Shown here in pieces: positions 20,262-32,352 of a DNA stretch of 64,000 bases (position 1 is its first letter; every line of letters starts with the position of its first letter). The stretch is from Astragalus membranaceus (Eukaryota; Streptophyta; Magnoliopsida; Fabales; Fabaceae). The stretch spans positions 69,736,666-69,800,665 of the forward strand of contig CM076846.1 of NCBI GenBank assembly GCA_039519185.1, in the 5' to 3' direction. The notes under the pieces are model-generated. The model saw only the letters and a program-made list of their open reading frames with translations, was not told the DNA's origin and ran no database searches. Made by a program: the position numbers and the translations under genes.

Positions 20262-21046
20262 TGTAACCCCTCCAAAATAATTAACCGCATTATTTGGATA
20301 TTAACCCAATTGAATTAATTTAGTACTTAATTGGTAAAATTATTGAGTGCAAAAGATAATTATTAGTTGTCTTAGGGTCGTTAACTGGTTAATTCGGGGC
20401 AAAGACGATTTAGAAACGAAATTAGATTAAGGGCAATTGGGAATTGTACACCTATTGGCTACGCGGGGTTCACCTAAGTTTGTGGTAGTTGGTGTCGTGC
20501 TAAATACTAAAAGGTTATGTTTGAAATTCACATAGAATTACTAGTTTATGTTTGTAATTCATTAATCGAATTACCAGTGAATATTTGCAATTCAATAACA
20601 GAATTGCCAGTTAAAGGTTTTATAAAGAAACCGAGAGTGTGGTTAGGGGTCTCGGTAGAACTCACTGAGATTGTATCTCATTGTTTAAATGTTGTTGTTT
20701 TACAGAGAAACAGAGAAAGAGGAGATCCAAGAAGCACGAGTAGGTTGTACTCGAATAGTTGCTGAAGGCTTAGCTATTGTGCTTAGTTTATGTTTTCTCA
20801 TGTATTCCATGTATCCCAACATTATGTATTTGTTTCCGCTTTCTTGTATGATATTGAACACTGTAGTTTGTTGATGGTTAATGGTCAGGGAACCGTTATG
20901 GTCTTATTTATTGATTAAGACTGTTTTGTTTTATTCAGCAAAACTTTATAGTGGTGTTCAGTATCTAAACAAGAAATAATATCTCTGATGTTTTAGGGAT
21001 GGTGCACTTGGGTATTTTTACTCGATAATAATACCAGGGTGTTACA
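20262..21046 (+). repeat. Right LTR of the Tekay-like element, internally deleted
   Basis: TGTAACCCCTCC to GGTGTTACA. It matches the left LTR to about 20434, then skips to the text corresponding to 17932 (GGGAATTGTACAC) and continues to the end. Confidence 0.85.
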
Positions 21047-21073
21047 TTGAGACTGAAGCCACTTGGTAACAAG

Positions 21074-21085
21074 TGGTATCGAAGC
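21074..21085 (+). promoter_or_regulatory. Primer binding site of the second SIRE internal region
   Basis: TGGTATCGAAGC, two bases after the LTR end, one mismatch from the tRNA-iMet type site TGGTATCAGAGC. Confidence 0.8.
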
Positions 21086-21123
21086 TAGACTCTTGTATAA
21101 AGGGCCTCGCTGCTTCAAGAGAA

Positions 21124-22761
21124 ATGGCTTAAGGTTGGTCTACGCAAGAGGGTGCATCTCTTACCCGTCCTCCGGGATTCAACGGGGAAGACTATGCATA
21201 TTGGAAAGAAAGAATGAAAATATTCATAGAAGGGGTAGATATAGATATATTGGATGTTGTGGAAAATGAACCTTTTGTTCCCACACACATGGTAAATGGC
21301 GCACTCACAATGAAAGAAAGAAATGAATGGACGGATAATGATAAAAGGAAAGTTCAACACAATTTCCGTGCCAAGAACATTATCACTTCCGTACTTAGTC
21401 CCGATGAATTTTTTAGTGTGTCGAATTGTAAAACTGCTCAAGAAATGTGGGACAACCTTCAAGTCACTCATGAAGGTACTAGTGAGGTAAAAAGAGCAAG
21501 AACTAATACTCTCATCCGGGAATATGAATTATTCAGAATGAATCAAGGAGAATCGATACAAGAAATGCAAAAGAGGTTCACTCACATAGTGAACAAATTG
21601 GGCTCATTAGGAAAATCGTTCCCTCCCGAAGACTTGATCAACAAAGTGTTGAGATGCCTAAACAGAGAATGGCAACCAAAGGTAACTGCGATAACTGAAT
21701 CAAGAAATTTAGCTACGATGACTCTTGCCACCGTGTTTCGAAAACTACTAGAGCACGAGTTAGAGCTCACTCGTCTAGCAGAGCATGAACAAAAAGGCAA
21801 GAAAAAGAAAAGTTTAGCTCTCAAGGCTTCTAGTTCAAATCCATCCGATGATAGTGATGATTCAGAAAATAAGGATGATGAAGACGGTGAGAATATGGAT
21901 CAAATGGTTAGAAAATTCAAAAAGTTCATGAAAAGGAAAAGGTCACCCAAAAAGAATTCTTCATCTAAAGGAGTCTCAAGCAAGGAAAACTTGTCAAGTC
22001 CATCAACTTGCTACGAATGTGGTAAATCTGGACACATGACGATGGAGTGCCCGAACTTACAAAGAAAATTGTCAAAGTTTAAGAAAAATGGGTCCAAAGG
22101 AAACAATGGTACAAAAGCCTACATAGCATGGGAAGACAATGACAAGAACTCATCAGATAATTCAGAAAGTGAAAAAGCTCAAGTTGCTCTCATGGCCGAC
22201 CACGACAGTGAAAGTGAAACTGATGTATATTCCAACTCTAAAACTTCACAAAATGCATATGATGAATTACATGAGGCATTTCTTGAATTGCATAATGATT
22301 CTATAAAATTAGCTAAGGCATTAAGTAAATCTAAGAAAACTAATGCTCATCTTCAAAATGAAGTTAATGCTTTAACTAAGGAAAAATTAGAGCTTAGAAA
22401 AGAAAATGATGATCTTGTTTATTTTAAGGCAAATTATGTATTTGATAAGTGTACAGAACATGAAAAGAAAATCCATGAGCTTGAATGGACTTTAGGAAAA
22501 ATGTGCGTACAAAACAAACCACATGTGCATCCTAGGCCACAAAGAAACACTTCCATAAAAAGAAATTTGCATTATAGGCCTAAGTTCACAACTATTCCAT
22601 ATATTAGATGTTATTACTGTGCCAAAGTAGGAAATACTGCATCTGTTTGCATGGCTAGAGGAAGACAAGTTGTGAAAAAGGTATGGGTTCCCAAAGGAAC
22701 CATACCAAGTACTAACCCACAAGGACCCAAAGAAATTTGGGTACCAAAACTTTCAACTTGA
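21124..22761 (+). CDS. SIRE copia gag, copy 2 (open from 21214, 515 codons)
   Basis: The original ATG is at 21124 but its third codon is TAA, so translation could begin only at the in-frame ATG 21214, losing 30 residues. From there 515 codons are open: capsid-like region (RTNTLIREYELFRMNQGESI), basic linker (KGKKKKSLALKA), acidic stretch, zinc knuckle CYECGKSGHMTMEC, coiled coil (TNAHLQNEVNALTKEKLELR), a second knuckle RCYYCAKVGNTASVC with His replaced by Asn, and IWVPKLST before the stop. It is nearly identical to 12230-13453. It lies between the primer site and the CACTA insertion. With no pol downstream it could act only with proteins supplied by another element. Confidence 0.88.
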
Positions 22762-22814
22762 TCTCATTGCAGGTATGCTTCAAGGTATGGGGGCAGACAC
22801 TAGTGGAAAAAAGG

Positions 22815-23095
22815 GCTTTAAAGTCGGATATTTTGGGCTTTTAAAGTCGGATCCTAATCCGACTTCGATCGAGTCGACTTTGAAAGTCTGAAATTTTAAA
22901 GTCGAATGGGAATCCGACTTTAAAAGCCAGTTTTTAAGTCGGATAGTTGCTTTTATCTGACTTTATAAGATTTATTATAATGTGCTAATGGTGGCCTCTC
23001 TGGAACCCCTTTAAAGTCGGATTAAGAAACATATCCGACTTTAAAATCCTGTTTTTAAGTCGGATATAACGCGTATATATCCGACTTTAAAAGTA
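22815..23095. repeat. CACTA subterminal repeats, left
   Basis: About six pairs of TTTAAAGTCGGAT and its complement ATCCGACTTTAAA, 5-20 bases apart. Such repeats are bound by TNPA-type proteins in En/Spm and set the transposase assembly. The right end has the matching set at 34262-34388. Confidence 0.85.
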
Positions 23096-23386
23096 CTTTT
23101 TTTTTTGTTTTAATTATTTTTTTGCTTCACCCTTCATATAACCATTTCCTGCACCTGCACATACTTTAAAGGCAACTAAAGTACTACAATTTCAGCTAGG
23201 CAAGAGGGACACATACACACACAGGTAATTAAACTACTTTACTTAAATATATAGAGTTAAACTCTTAAATTTCATACCAAAATATACGTAAATACTACAC
23301 TTCCATCAATTCAAAAAAAAACAAGTACACGAATTCTTTATATTCTAATAATATTTCAAAATGTATGATAATGCACTACACTTTCA
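23096..23386. other. 3' flank of the TNPA/ULP gene inside CACTA
   Basis: AT-rich, non-coding, between the subterminal repeats and the stop codon of the minus-strand gene. Confidence 0.5.
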
Positions 23387-26300
23387 CTAAAGTTGATTTC
23401 TTCTTTCTTCCTTTCCAACTGGCTTACGCTCCTCCGCATACAACCTTAGAAAGAATTCAGCCCAAACTTGTCTAATGTCCTTCAATTCTTCAGATGTGAA
23501 TGGATCAGTTGAATTGAATACCTAAAACAATAAAAGATAAATAATAACCATGAGTTAATCTAATATCTACTCAATAATACTTATCTAGTAATAATCTTAA
23601 AAGTTGAAAAATTCAATTACCTTTTTCCAATTGTTAGTGATAGTTGCAGAGACAATAGTCATCATATTTATCATCACATAATAGCCACAAGAATAGGTAT
23701 CATTTTGTTTTGCAACCTATAAATAACAAACCAACAAAATCAATTTCCCAACATCATAGATTATGTAACTAACCATAACAAACTGGAGGTTAGATCAAAC
23801 TAACCGTAATTGCGTATTATACTAAGTAACTGAAACTAACTCAGGCTTAATATGTTGCTAACTAATTTTGTTCCTTGGTGTAATTGCATAAATAAAACAA
23901 ATAGGAATTGTCAAAGCAAATACTTACTTTAGGTGTCACCCATTGAGGCTTTGGTGTCCTAAGCCCTTTCGTCCGGTAGTATACATTCAAAGCACTGTGG
24001 TAATATTATAAACAGTCAGCCAGTGTTTTAAATCCCGGATAGCGGAGCGTAGCAGCCAGTCCAAAAAACGCTATAGCGGTATAGCGGAAAGCGGGATGAC
24101 CGCTATTTTGAATTGTCATACACAAACTTAGGATGAATACTATATGTATGAAAATTGTCAAATATAATTAAAAATATTCAAAATCCATTACAGGTATCCT
24201 AATAGGGGTTACCTAACATGTATTAAGTAAACTGAGTTAAATAAAAGCAGATGTTAAGTAACAGAGAAGCAAAAAAAAAACAAGGCAAACTGAAACATAA
24301 GAAGCGGGGCACAAAGAAGCAGAGAAGTATAGAAAAGCAAGCTGAAAATGAAATAAAAAACAGAGGCAGAGAAGCAGGGCAAGAAGCCAAGAACAAGGGT
24401 TACGTAACAGAGCAAAAACTGATTAAAAACAGAGTAAAAACAGCTAACAGAAACAGATGTAACCGTAATAGAGAGGAGAGTAAAAACTGCTAACAGAAAC
24501 AGAATTATGACCATTAATAGAAGACAACATACTTGTTAATCAAGACAACCAATTCCTTAGGTGGAGGACTGTGAAGCGAACACATCCAAACAATTGTATT
24601 AGCAGTAGCACAAATGACAAACAATTGCCAATGTTTGCTGCAGAATTAGACAACAATAATTAAATCATAATCAGACAAAGAATTGATACACTTTACATTT
24701 AGACAGTTGATACTTTACCCAATCAAATATGGCGCTAGAAAGCATGTTTTGTTCTGGCCAATTAGCTTCTTCTGGATATATGATTGGATGGTCTCTGCTT
24801 TGTTGCTACCACAAACTTTGTATGGATCTAAAAATCGATACACATGACTAATCTCCCTTGCTATACATTCGCGATGCAAATACCTAAAATATTAAAACAA
24901 GATGTTCAATAACAATAACTAGAAAATATTTAGGAATAAGTTTTACAAATAACTAATATGTACTTACGTGTACCATATACCCAAATGGCTCAACTCAAGA
25001 TCATGTCCTTTAACCATATCTACAATTTCCTCCGATCCAATGTAGAAATGTTCTTGGGGCTCATGGTCCAAGTCAAACTTGATATGTCCTGTCATGTCAT
25101 AGGATGCAATATACAACTCTCTTAGCCAATCATTCTTGAGCGGCTCCTCCACATGGGATGGTGAACAACTAGCTTTGGAACCAATTGTATTATTCAAAGA
25201 AATATGATCATTGAGAGGGTCACCAAACTCCTCCCTCAAATCTTGCTTCAAATATTTGTACTTCTTTAACTCCTCCCTTAACTCCCCCCTCAACTCCTCC
25301 CTTAACTCCTCCCTCAACTCTTGCTTCATTGTCTCAAATTTCTTGCTATTTGAGGTGTAGGAGCTAGTACGTGAAGCATGTCCAAAGTATATTGATAAAC
25401 CCACCCCTCTACCAGCTGCTCGCACACGACCAAAATGATCAGGTTTTCCAATGGCTACAGCCAAGATATCTCGACGTCCCTGTGGAACAAAAGTTCCCTG
25501 TGTGGCATGATCAACTAGCTTATCCTATAACAAAAAACCACGTGCACTTTATGCGCTATTCACTGTGTGGCATGAAGCATGTATTTTGTAAGTTGTTTGT
25601 GTTTGAATAGAAGTTTTAACTTACAATTTTTGAAGCAACAGAAGCAGACTTATCTGTTGTAAAAGATCCTGTTTTCCTCTGATGGGCCAACTTAAATAAC
25701 TCATGACGTGGAGGAGATGGAGCCTCTATTACTAAGTCTGGATCACCCGACTCCTCACGCCATGCTTCCACATAGTTCTTCTTCCAGTTGTCCTTAATCA
25801 TAGGATAGCCACCACGAGAGGTTGTGTGGTAGAAGTTATTTTGGGATTGAACTTCTTTGGCCCTTTGTCTTTTACTCTGTCACAAATAACAAATCAATTG
25901 CCATTAAAAACATCTTAAAATACTCAACAAGTGGCCCTTTGTCTTTTACTCTGTCACAAATAACAAGTGACAATTCTCACTGACCAATTATTTGTCATAC
26001 AAAGAGAAAGGGAAAATATTGGTGGATTGTTTGGCAGGGAAAATATATCTGTGCTTTATGTATGTGCACAGATCTAAACATCGCTTTTCTTGTCATTTAC
26101 GAACATACCTGAAACTTTTCTTCCATTCGACTCTTTACGAACAACTCCCAGATTTCTGTTGATATGCAAGGGTATTTCTGACATGGAGTTGTGTTACCCT
26201 GTTTGTCTCCAGAGCCAAAAACATAATCCCTAGTAAGTGATGCCTTAAATTGCGTCCAACGTTCACCGGCATACGATATCCAATAATTCTTCAACTTCTC

Positions 26301-26691
26301 GTCATTAGGAATGTCAAATGTTTGCATACATACACAAAAAACACATTGTTAGTAATTAATAACCTTCAAAGTAATAAATATTAAGACTATATATATATAT
26401 ATATATATATATGGTGATAAAAGTTAATACCAAGATATCACTCCAGATCAAGTTCTTGACTTCCTCATCCACATTTTTCCAAGTTTCTGCTAATATGCTC
26501 GCCTTGTTTCGTGCTAGCATAGCCACATAACTCTTAAATTTGGTAGCGAATTGACCAAAAGGTTGTCTGGTAACATGATCAAATTCAAGTGGAAACCTAT
26601 AACTTGTCGGCCGTCCAGACGTAAATTGGTGTAATGTCGTAACACATCTAGTCCGCTTCTTTGTTTGGGGTTTTGTAGATGAATCATCCAT
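23387..26691 (-). CDS. CACTA second gene: Transposase_24 (TNPA-like) domain, coiled coil and ULP1/C48 protease domain, about nine exons
   Basis: Proposed exons on the minus strand: 26691-26429, about 26320-26109, 25876-25625, 25524-24968, 24883-24719, 24638-24533, 23994-23928, 23716-23621, 23521-23387. Nearly all have GT and AG borders; the exon 2 acceptor is unclear (CAA where CAG is expected). Exons 1-4 give a plant Ptta/En/Spm domain (SYRFPLEFDHVTRQPFGQF; RRDILAVAIGKPDHFGRVRA) and then a charged heptad stretch (ELREELREELRGELREELKK). Exons 5-9 give a C48-like cysteine peptidase: FLDPYKVCGSNKAETIQSYI, KHWQLFVI with catalytic His, and QNDTYSCGYYVM with catalytic Cys. The Asp position reads Cys (VWMCSLH). 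The frame is kept across all joins and ends at TAG 23387-23389. The first half may bind the subterminal repeats; the protease half could act on SUMO-like conjugates. Confidence 0.75.
24020..24500. repeat. Repeat inserted in an intron of the CACTA gene
   Basis: The long intron between exons 6 and 7 contains GCGGAGCGTAGC / ATAGCGGTATAGCGG / GATGACCGCTATTTTG words, a self-complementary style seen in dispersed plant repeats, followed by a purine-rich stretch (24250-24490) whose ORF is low complexity. Borders are not clear. Confidence 0.35.
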
Positions 26692-26875
26692 GATTCCTGT
26701 TTAAACAAAAATGACAAACACTTATAAAAAATGAATAAATACTTATAAACAATAGATAAAAAACACTTATAAAGTATGTCAACAGATATAAAAAATTATT
26801 AAGAAAGGATAAATGACAAACACTTATTAAAAATGAATAAATAACTTACATGTGCCTATAATTTATTTCTAGGGG

Positions 26876-29800
26876 TCAAATTAAAACATCTTCCCATATC
26901 CCTTCATTATGATCATCACGAGTCGCATGTACACCATCCACATCATTGTCCTCAACGAATGTAGGCATTTGTGTACTGAAAGAAGGAGTCTCAGAAATTT
27001 CAAGGGATGAATCTCCATCTTCATCATTATTATTTATGATTCTTCCTTGTAGGACTACTGACCATTTTTTGTTAGAAGGATCTTTGACAAAAAAAACTTG
27101 TTTTTCTTGGTCAGCCATGATGAAAGGCTCATCCTTATGACCTACCTTGTCTAGGTCCACCAATGTAAATCCTAACTCATCGGTTTGTACACCAGTGTTA
27201 CTGTTAACCCACTTACATTTAAAAGGAGGCACTTTAAATTTACAGTAATCGAGCTCCCAAATCTCTTCAATAACCCCAAAGTAAGCATTTGACGCCAGAA
27301 CAGGGTTTTTATCCTTTGAACTAGAGAAGTGCATTGCAGAAGCCATAACCATAACCCCACTATTTTGTCCAATTCTTTTATCATCTTGTGACTTTGTACA
27401 AAATGAAAAGTTATTTATATCATACCCAGACCAAGACGAGACACTAAATCTAGGTTCATGTGCAAGCCACCTTAATGTATCAGAAGCACTATTATCCTTC
27501 ATAATAGTCTCTTTAAACCAGATTAGGAATGACTTGTTGTGCTCTTTCAATAGTGCTCTTTCATGCATGTAAGGGTTTTGGGCCTTGACAATATTTTTAT
27601 GAGTAGATAAATAAGGTAATACCTCATCAGTGTTAATCAATACGTACATATGTGCTTGCAACACTTCTGCTCGATCCATAATCTTGGACTTTAAACCTCC
27701 TGTACCCTTACCTTGACACCTCTCTATATGACGATACTTGGGAAGCCCTACAGGTTTTGGTTCAGCCAAATAATCTGAACAAAACTCAATAGCTTCTTCT
27801 GTGACATACCTTTGAACAATAGATGCTTCAGGATGATATTGATTCTTCACATAACCTTTCAAAATCTTCATGTATCGTTCAACTGGGTACATCCACCTTA
27901 AATAAATAGGGCCACACATTCTAATCTCTCTCACTAGGTGAACAAATAAATGAACCACAATGTCAAAAAATGAGGGGGGGGGGGGGGGAAATACATCTCC
28001 AATTGACACAATATAATAGCAGCCTCATTTTCCAATTCATCCAACTTTTGAGGGTCAATGACTTTGACACATATGGCATTAAAGAATAAGCACAACCTAG
28101 TCATGGCATGTTGAACACATTTTGGCAAGATCCCACGAATAGCCACTGGTAGTAGTTGTTGCATCAACACGTGACAATCATGAGACTTTAAGCCAACTAA
28201 TTTGAGATCTTTCATTGACACAAGCCTCTTAAAATTTGAAGAGTAACCTTGTGGAACTTTGATTCCATGTAGACACTCGCACAAGCTTCTTTTCTCTTCT
28301 TTGGACAATGTATGACATGCTGGGGGCAAATATGTACGGTTGCCTTTTGGCTCTGGATGTAATTGCGCTCTTATCCCCATTTCACGCATATCTAAACGAG
28401 AATTTATACCATCCTTTGTCTGGCCTTTAATGTTGAGAAGCGTCCCCATAACACTATCACAAACATTTTTCTCGATATGCATGAAATCAAGATAGTGCCT
28501 TACATAAAGACTAGACCAATACGGAAGATCAAAGAACACTGACCTCTTCTTCCACTTGCTTTTCTCATTGGGCTAATTCTTCTTTTTGCCAAATACAACT
28601 TTGATGTCCTTAACCACTTGGTAGACTTCTTCTCCACTCAAGACATTAGGAGCAATTTCATTCTCTTGGCATCCATTAAAAGCTTTTTTCAACCTACGAT
28701 ACGAGTGATTACGTTTGAGAAATCTTCGGTGCCCAAGTTATACAGTCTTCTTACCATGTTTCAGTTGATGGTAGCACGTGTTTTCGGCACAAATAGGACA
28801 AGCTTTATGTCCCTTAACACTATACCCAGACAAGTTCCCGTATGCTGGGAAGTCATTGATCGTGCAAAATAACATCGCTCGCAGCTTAAAAGTTTCATTG
28901 GAATACCCGTCAAACACATTCACGCCCTCATCCCACATTTTCCTCAAGTCTTCAACCAACGGACTAAGGTAAACATCTATGTCATTTCCTGGCTGTCTTG
29001 GGCCAGAAATCATCATGGATAACATAACATACTTACGCTTCATGCACAACCAAGGAGATAGGTTGTAAATTATAAGGAGAACCGGCCAGGAGCTATGATT
29101 CGTACTTAAGTTAGCATATGGGTTCATCCCATCCGAAGCAAGCGCAAGCCTAAGATTTCTTGGCTCGGCACCAAAATCCGGAAACAAGCTATCAACCTTC
29201 TTCCATTGTAAAGAATCAGCCGGCTGACGAAGTTGTCCGTCATATTTCCTCTCATCTGCATGCCATCTGATGTTCTTTGCTTCCTTTGCATTAACAAACA
29301 AGCGTTTGAACCTGGGAATTATCGGAAGATACCATAACACCTTCGCTGGAGACCCCTTTGTGTCGTCATCATCACAACTAGATTCAACAGACTTTGCTTT
29401 GTAGCGTGACCTATTACACACAGGGAACTTATGCAGATTCTCAAGATCATTCCGGTACAATATGCAATCATTGGGGCATGCATGTATTTTTCTATACTCC
29501 ACACCCATCGAACACAAAATTTTCTTTGCTTCGTACGTACGACACGGCAATGTGTTACCTTCTGGAAGTATGTCTTTCAACAACTCAAGCAACTTAGTGA
29601 AACTCTTATCAGTCCACCCATTTATTGCCTTCAGGTTGAACAATCTTATCACTACAGACAGTCGTGTGTGTTTTGTACATCCCAAATACAAAGGCTCTTC
29701 TTTATCTTTGCACAAAGTATCATAGGCATGTGCTTGCTTAAAAGACTCCGGACCAATATCACGTATCATGTCCTCCATTCGATCATCCATATTTGCGTCT

Positions 29801-30081
29801 ACGAAATTATCTCTTTCAGACACACTTGGGATATCTAACTTCTCACCATGCCATATCCATGTTGTATAACCACAACAATTGCCATCAACAAGAAGATGAT
29901 CTTTGATTGTGTCAACTGGTTGTGGTGTTTGGTTCACACAATTAACACAAGGACAATCAAAAATTCCACCACTATCTACAAGATTTGTTTGAGCAAACTC
30001 TAGAAACTCTTCCACCCCTTTCGCATACTCGTCACTCAACTTACTAGTTTGCATCCAACTACGATCCATAGCTACACTCAA
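26876..30081 (-). pseudogene. TNP2-like CACTA transposase (Transposase_21), two stops and one frameshift
   Basis: The N-terminus (from 30081) has the transposon-associated domain (MDRSWMQTSKLSDEYAKGVE, CPCVNCVNQ), then Transposase_21 (WHADERKYDGQLRQPADSLQ, then NDFPAYGNLSGYSVKGHKAC, PICAENTCY). A TAA at about 28735-28737 interrupts KKTV-LGHRRFL, and a TAG near 28574 interrupts KKN-PNEKSK. The next block (28539-27934) keeps DFMHIEKNVCDSVMGTLLN and the DUF4218 part SHDCHVLMQQLLPVAIRGIL. A run of 15 C residues (plus strand G 27974-27988) shifts frame at EMYFPP. The last block (to 26876) holds YLRWMYPVERYMKILKGYV and a DUF4216 domain (GVIEEIWELDYCKFKVPPFK). It would cut the CACTA ends; it is not functional as read. 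Confidence 0.9.
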
Positions 30082-32352
30082 AAAATAGTAAAAAGAAAGT
30101 ATTTATATACAACTTATAACATGTAAAGAAAGAAAGGATTCCAATTCTATTGCAACAAACAAACATAGCATATTATTCTTTAATTTGACAAACAAAAAGA
30201 GTTGCATTATGAAAACTTTAACTAGGCAAGCAAACAATTAAAGTAAAGAACCATGATAGATAACTGAAAGGGTTTCAGCACAAGAGGGCGATGGTGACAC
30301 GGGAGAGGGTGAGGGCGGCAACCACAACAAGATATGAAGTCAACTTTGATAAAGAGCGTGTATTACCTAACCACAAAAAAAGAAAAAGAAATTGTCAAAA
30401 TTTCCACAAATGAGGCCACATAACAAACAAGTGAAACAACAAATAATTATCAGAGTTTCTGTTGTAGACATTCACTTCTTGATTCAATAAGCATCTTACT
30501 TCTTTTTTTTACAATGACAATGTTTCAGTACTATATTCATAATCAATTTTAGACTATTTTCTAGAACCTCATTTATGAACCTTGTAAGTAAGCTGTTGTT
30601 GAAATTTGAAACTAAATTACCACATGTCGATAATAGACATATTAATATATTTTTTCATGATATTACATAAAAAACTTGTTCTTCTCTTTAGACTATTTCT
30701 AGCAATTGCATGAACTGTTGCACAAGAACCTCCCTCAGTAACCATGGTTCTGCTTAATGTCAAACCTTCAGGTTTAGATGCTGCAACAACTGTATTAATC
30801 TATTGCACCAGAGCCAAGTCCACAAGCACTGAACCTAATAGCTGTAGTGGCAATGCAAATGATAGTTGTAAGTTAAGACCGTTCTTCTCCATATATATAA
30901 TTGGTTTTAAATTTCAATATCTAAGTTTATATTGAAGGAAGTGGGGATACAAAACAAGATGTCAAGATCCCAAAGTCACACTGGATTTGTACTTAACTAA
31001 GTAAATTAGGGTGTTAATTTTCCAGCTCTTCACTTAGTAGTTGATACCTAAGAATCATGGTATGGTCTCACACAATCTTATTGCCCCATTAAGTTTGATA
31101 TTATTGAGCCAATATGGAAGTTGGGAGAGGAATAAAATGTAAACTTCCTCTATGATAAAGTTCCCTTAGAGGGAAACAGATTGGACAACTCATCCCAAAA
31201 ATTACTGGTAGCAATTTGTGCATGTTCATACAAAAATATGGACCACCGAAAATTTTCTCCACCAATCATGTAGCTTCTAAAAGAATAAATAATTTCTGCA
31301 TAGAGCTCTAAATAAACTAATAATGAATGACAGAAGGAAACATACAATATATGATAATTATTTAATAGATAATGGTGCAGAATCTACAAACAGATTCAAA
31401 ACAGATTCAGAATCTACACTGGATCAAGCTGTCGGATAAGTCATGTAACACTCACTCTAGTGAAGAAAAGCAAGAAAGGAGAGATTCTACAATTTTCATG
31501 TCTTACAAATAAGAAACATGACTGCAAAGGTTGCTTATATAATTATTGAAACAAGATGCTGTTTTGGTGGGGGTTATATCGTACAAAATTATTGTTGATG
31601 ATAGATACAAATCGAAGGTGAAAAAGGAAACTTTATTTAACTTATTGAAGCTCACTATGATTATGTGTGAAGGAAACTATTTGCTTGGAAAATTAAATGA
31701 CACCTAGGGTTGGGATCTAGACTCTCTCAATCAAGGATTTCCTACATTCAGGCATTCATTTTAATCTGGTGTATCCAAATAGGGAACACAGGTTTATACG
31801 TGAGAAAATAAGAAAGGTTAGAAAGAAGTGACTATAGGTCTACAAAATATCAGAAAAAATAAGGTGCAAAAATAGGGTGGTAAAATATTAAGAGCTCTTT
31901 TTACTTTCTGAAAACATTTTTTTGTTTTCAACTCAAAAATCTTTGTTATTTTTATTATTCTTTTTTGGTTGAAACATTCCATATTGCTGAACAGCTACAA
32001 ATTGGACTATTCTAGGAAAACCATGAGAGTTGGTGGGGCTTTGTGAAAGCAACTGGCAATCTATTTTTGCAACAAGAATCAACAGTTTGTTGGAACTTGA
32101 GCAATGGACAAAAGTGGAAAGTACAAACCATTAAGCAACACTATCATATTCTGTCATCACATGTTCATGTTTCATACACACTTTGACAACAAAGTTATCA
32201 TCATAATACTCATTTCCCTGTTTCCAAATATTACCAACTAATTGATGAACACAAAATATGCATATGGAAAACTGAATTCAGAAACTAAATAATAAGATTG
32301 AGTTATTAAAACAACAAAATAGAAAAACAACATTTGATGAAAAAGGACTCAC
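30082..32352. other. CACTA upstream region, no gene recognised
   Basis: AT-rich, with only short ORFs lacking family resemblance. It would contain the transposase leader and promoter (minus strand). Some segments (for example 30744-30900) look less AT-biased and might be other captured host fragments, but I cannot name one. Confidence 0.4.

Larger units (their letters stand above)
16102..21046 (+). mobile_element. Tekay-like gypsy element, internally deleted, TSD TTGAG
   Basis: Bounded by TGTAACACC and GGTGTTACA with 5-bp duplications TTGAG at 16097-16101 and 21047-21051. The left LTR is 16102-18539 and the right LTR 20262-21046, the latter short because about 1.65 kb matching 16283-17931 is missing. 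The left LTR runs straight into pol with no primer site, gag or protease. The chromovirus (Tekay/Del) assignment rests on long LTRs, the RNase H sequence and the GAGGACAAAATT..TTGGGGAGAA polypurine region. Confidence 0.85.
14688..21071 (+). mobile_element. SIRE copia middle LTR (1.43 kb), interrupted by a gypsy element
   Basis: The LTR runs TGTGGTTATATTGC (14688) to 16101 and resumes at 21052 to end GGTAACA at 21071, 1434 bases in total. The gap is an LTR retrotransposon with TSD TTGAG. Parts in order: a leader with TTTTGATGATGATGCG, the AATCGATT array (14987-15456), TATA box (15491-15500), a GGGGTATCTCTCTAGGG minisatellite, and a CACCCCCTCTTGAG end. It serves as 3' LTR of the first internal region and 5' LTR of the second. 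Confidence 0.9.

Noticed and set aside
24251..24514. Lys/Glu/Arg-rich 80-codon ORF
   Set aside because: Low-complexity purine-rich stretch inside an intron of the TNPA/ULP gene.
30744..30935. Possible second captured host gene fragment in the CACTA (63-codon ORF)
   Set aside because: I cannot match it to any family and it lacks clear splice borders.
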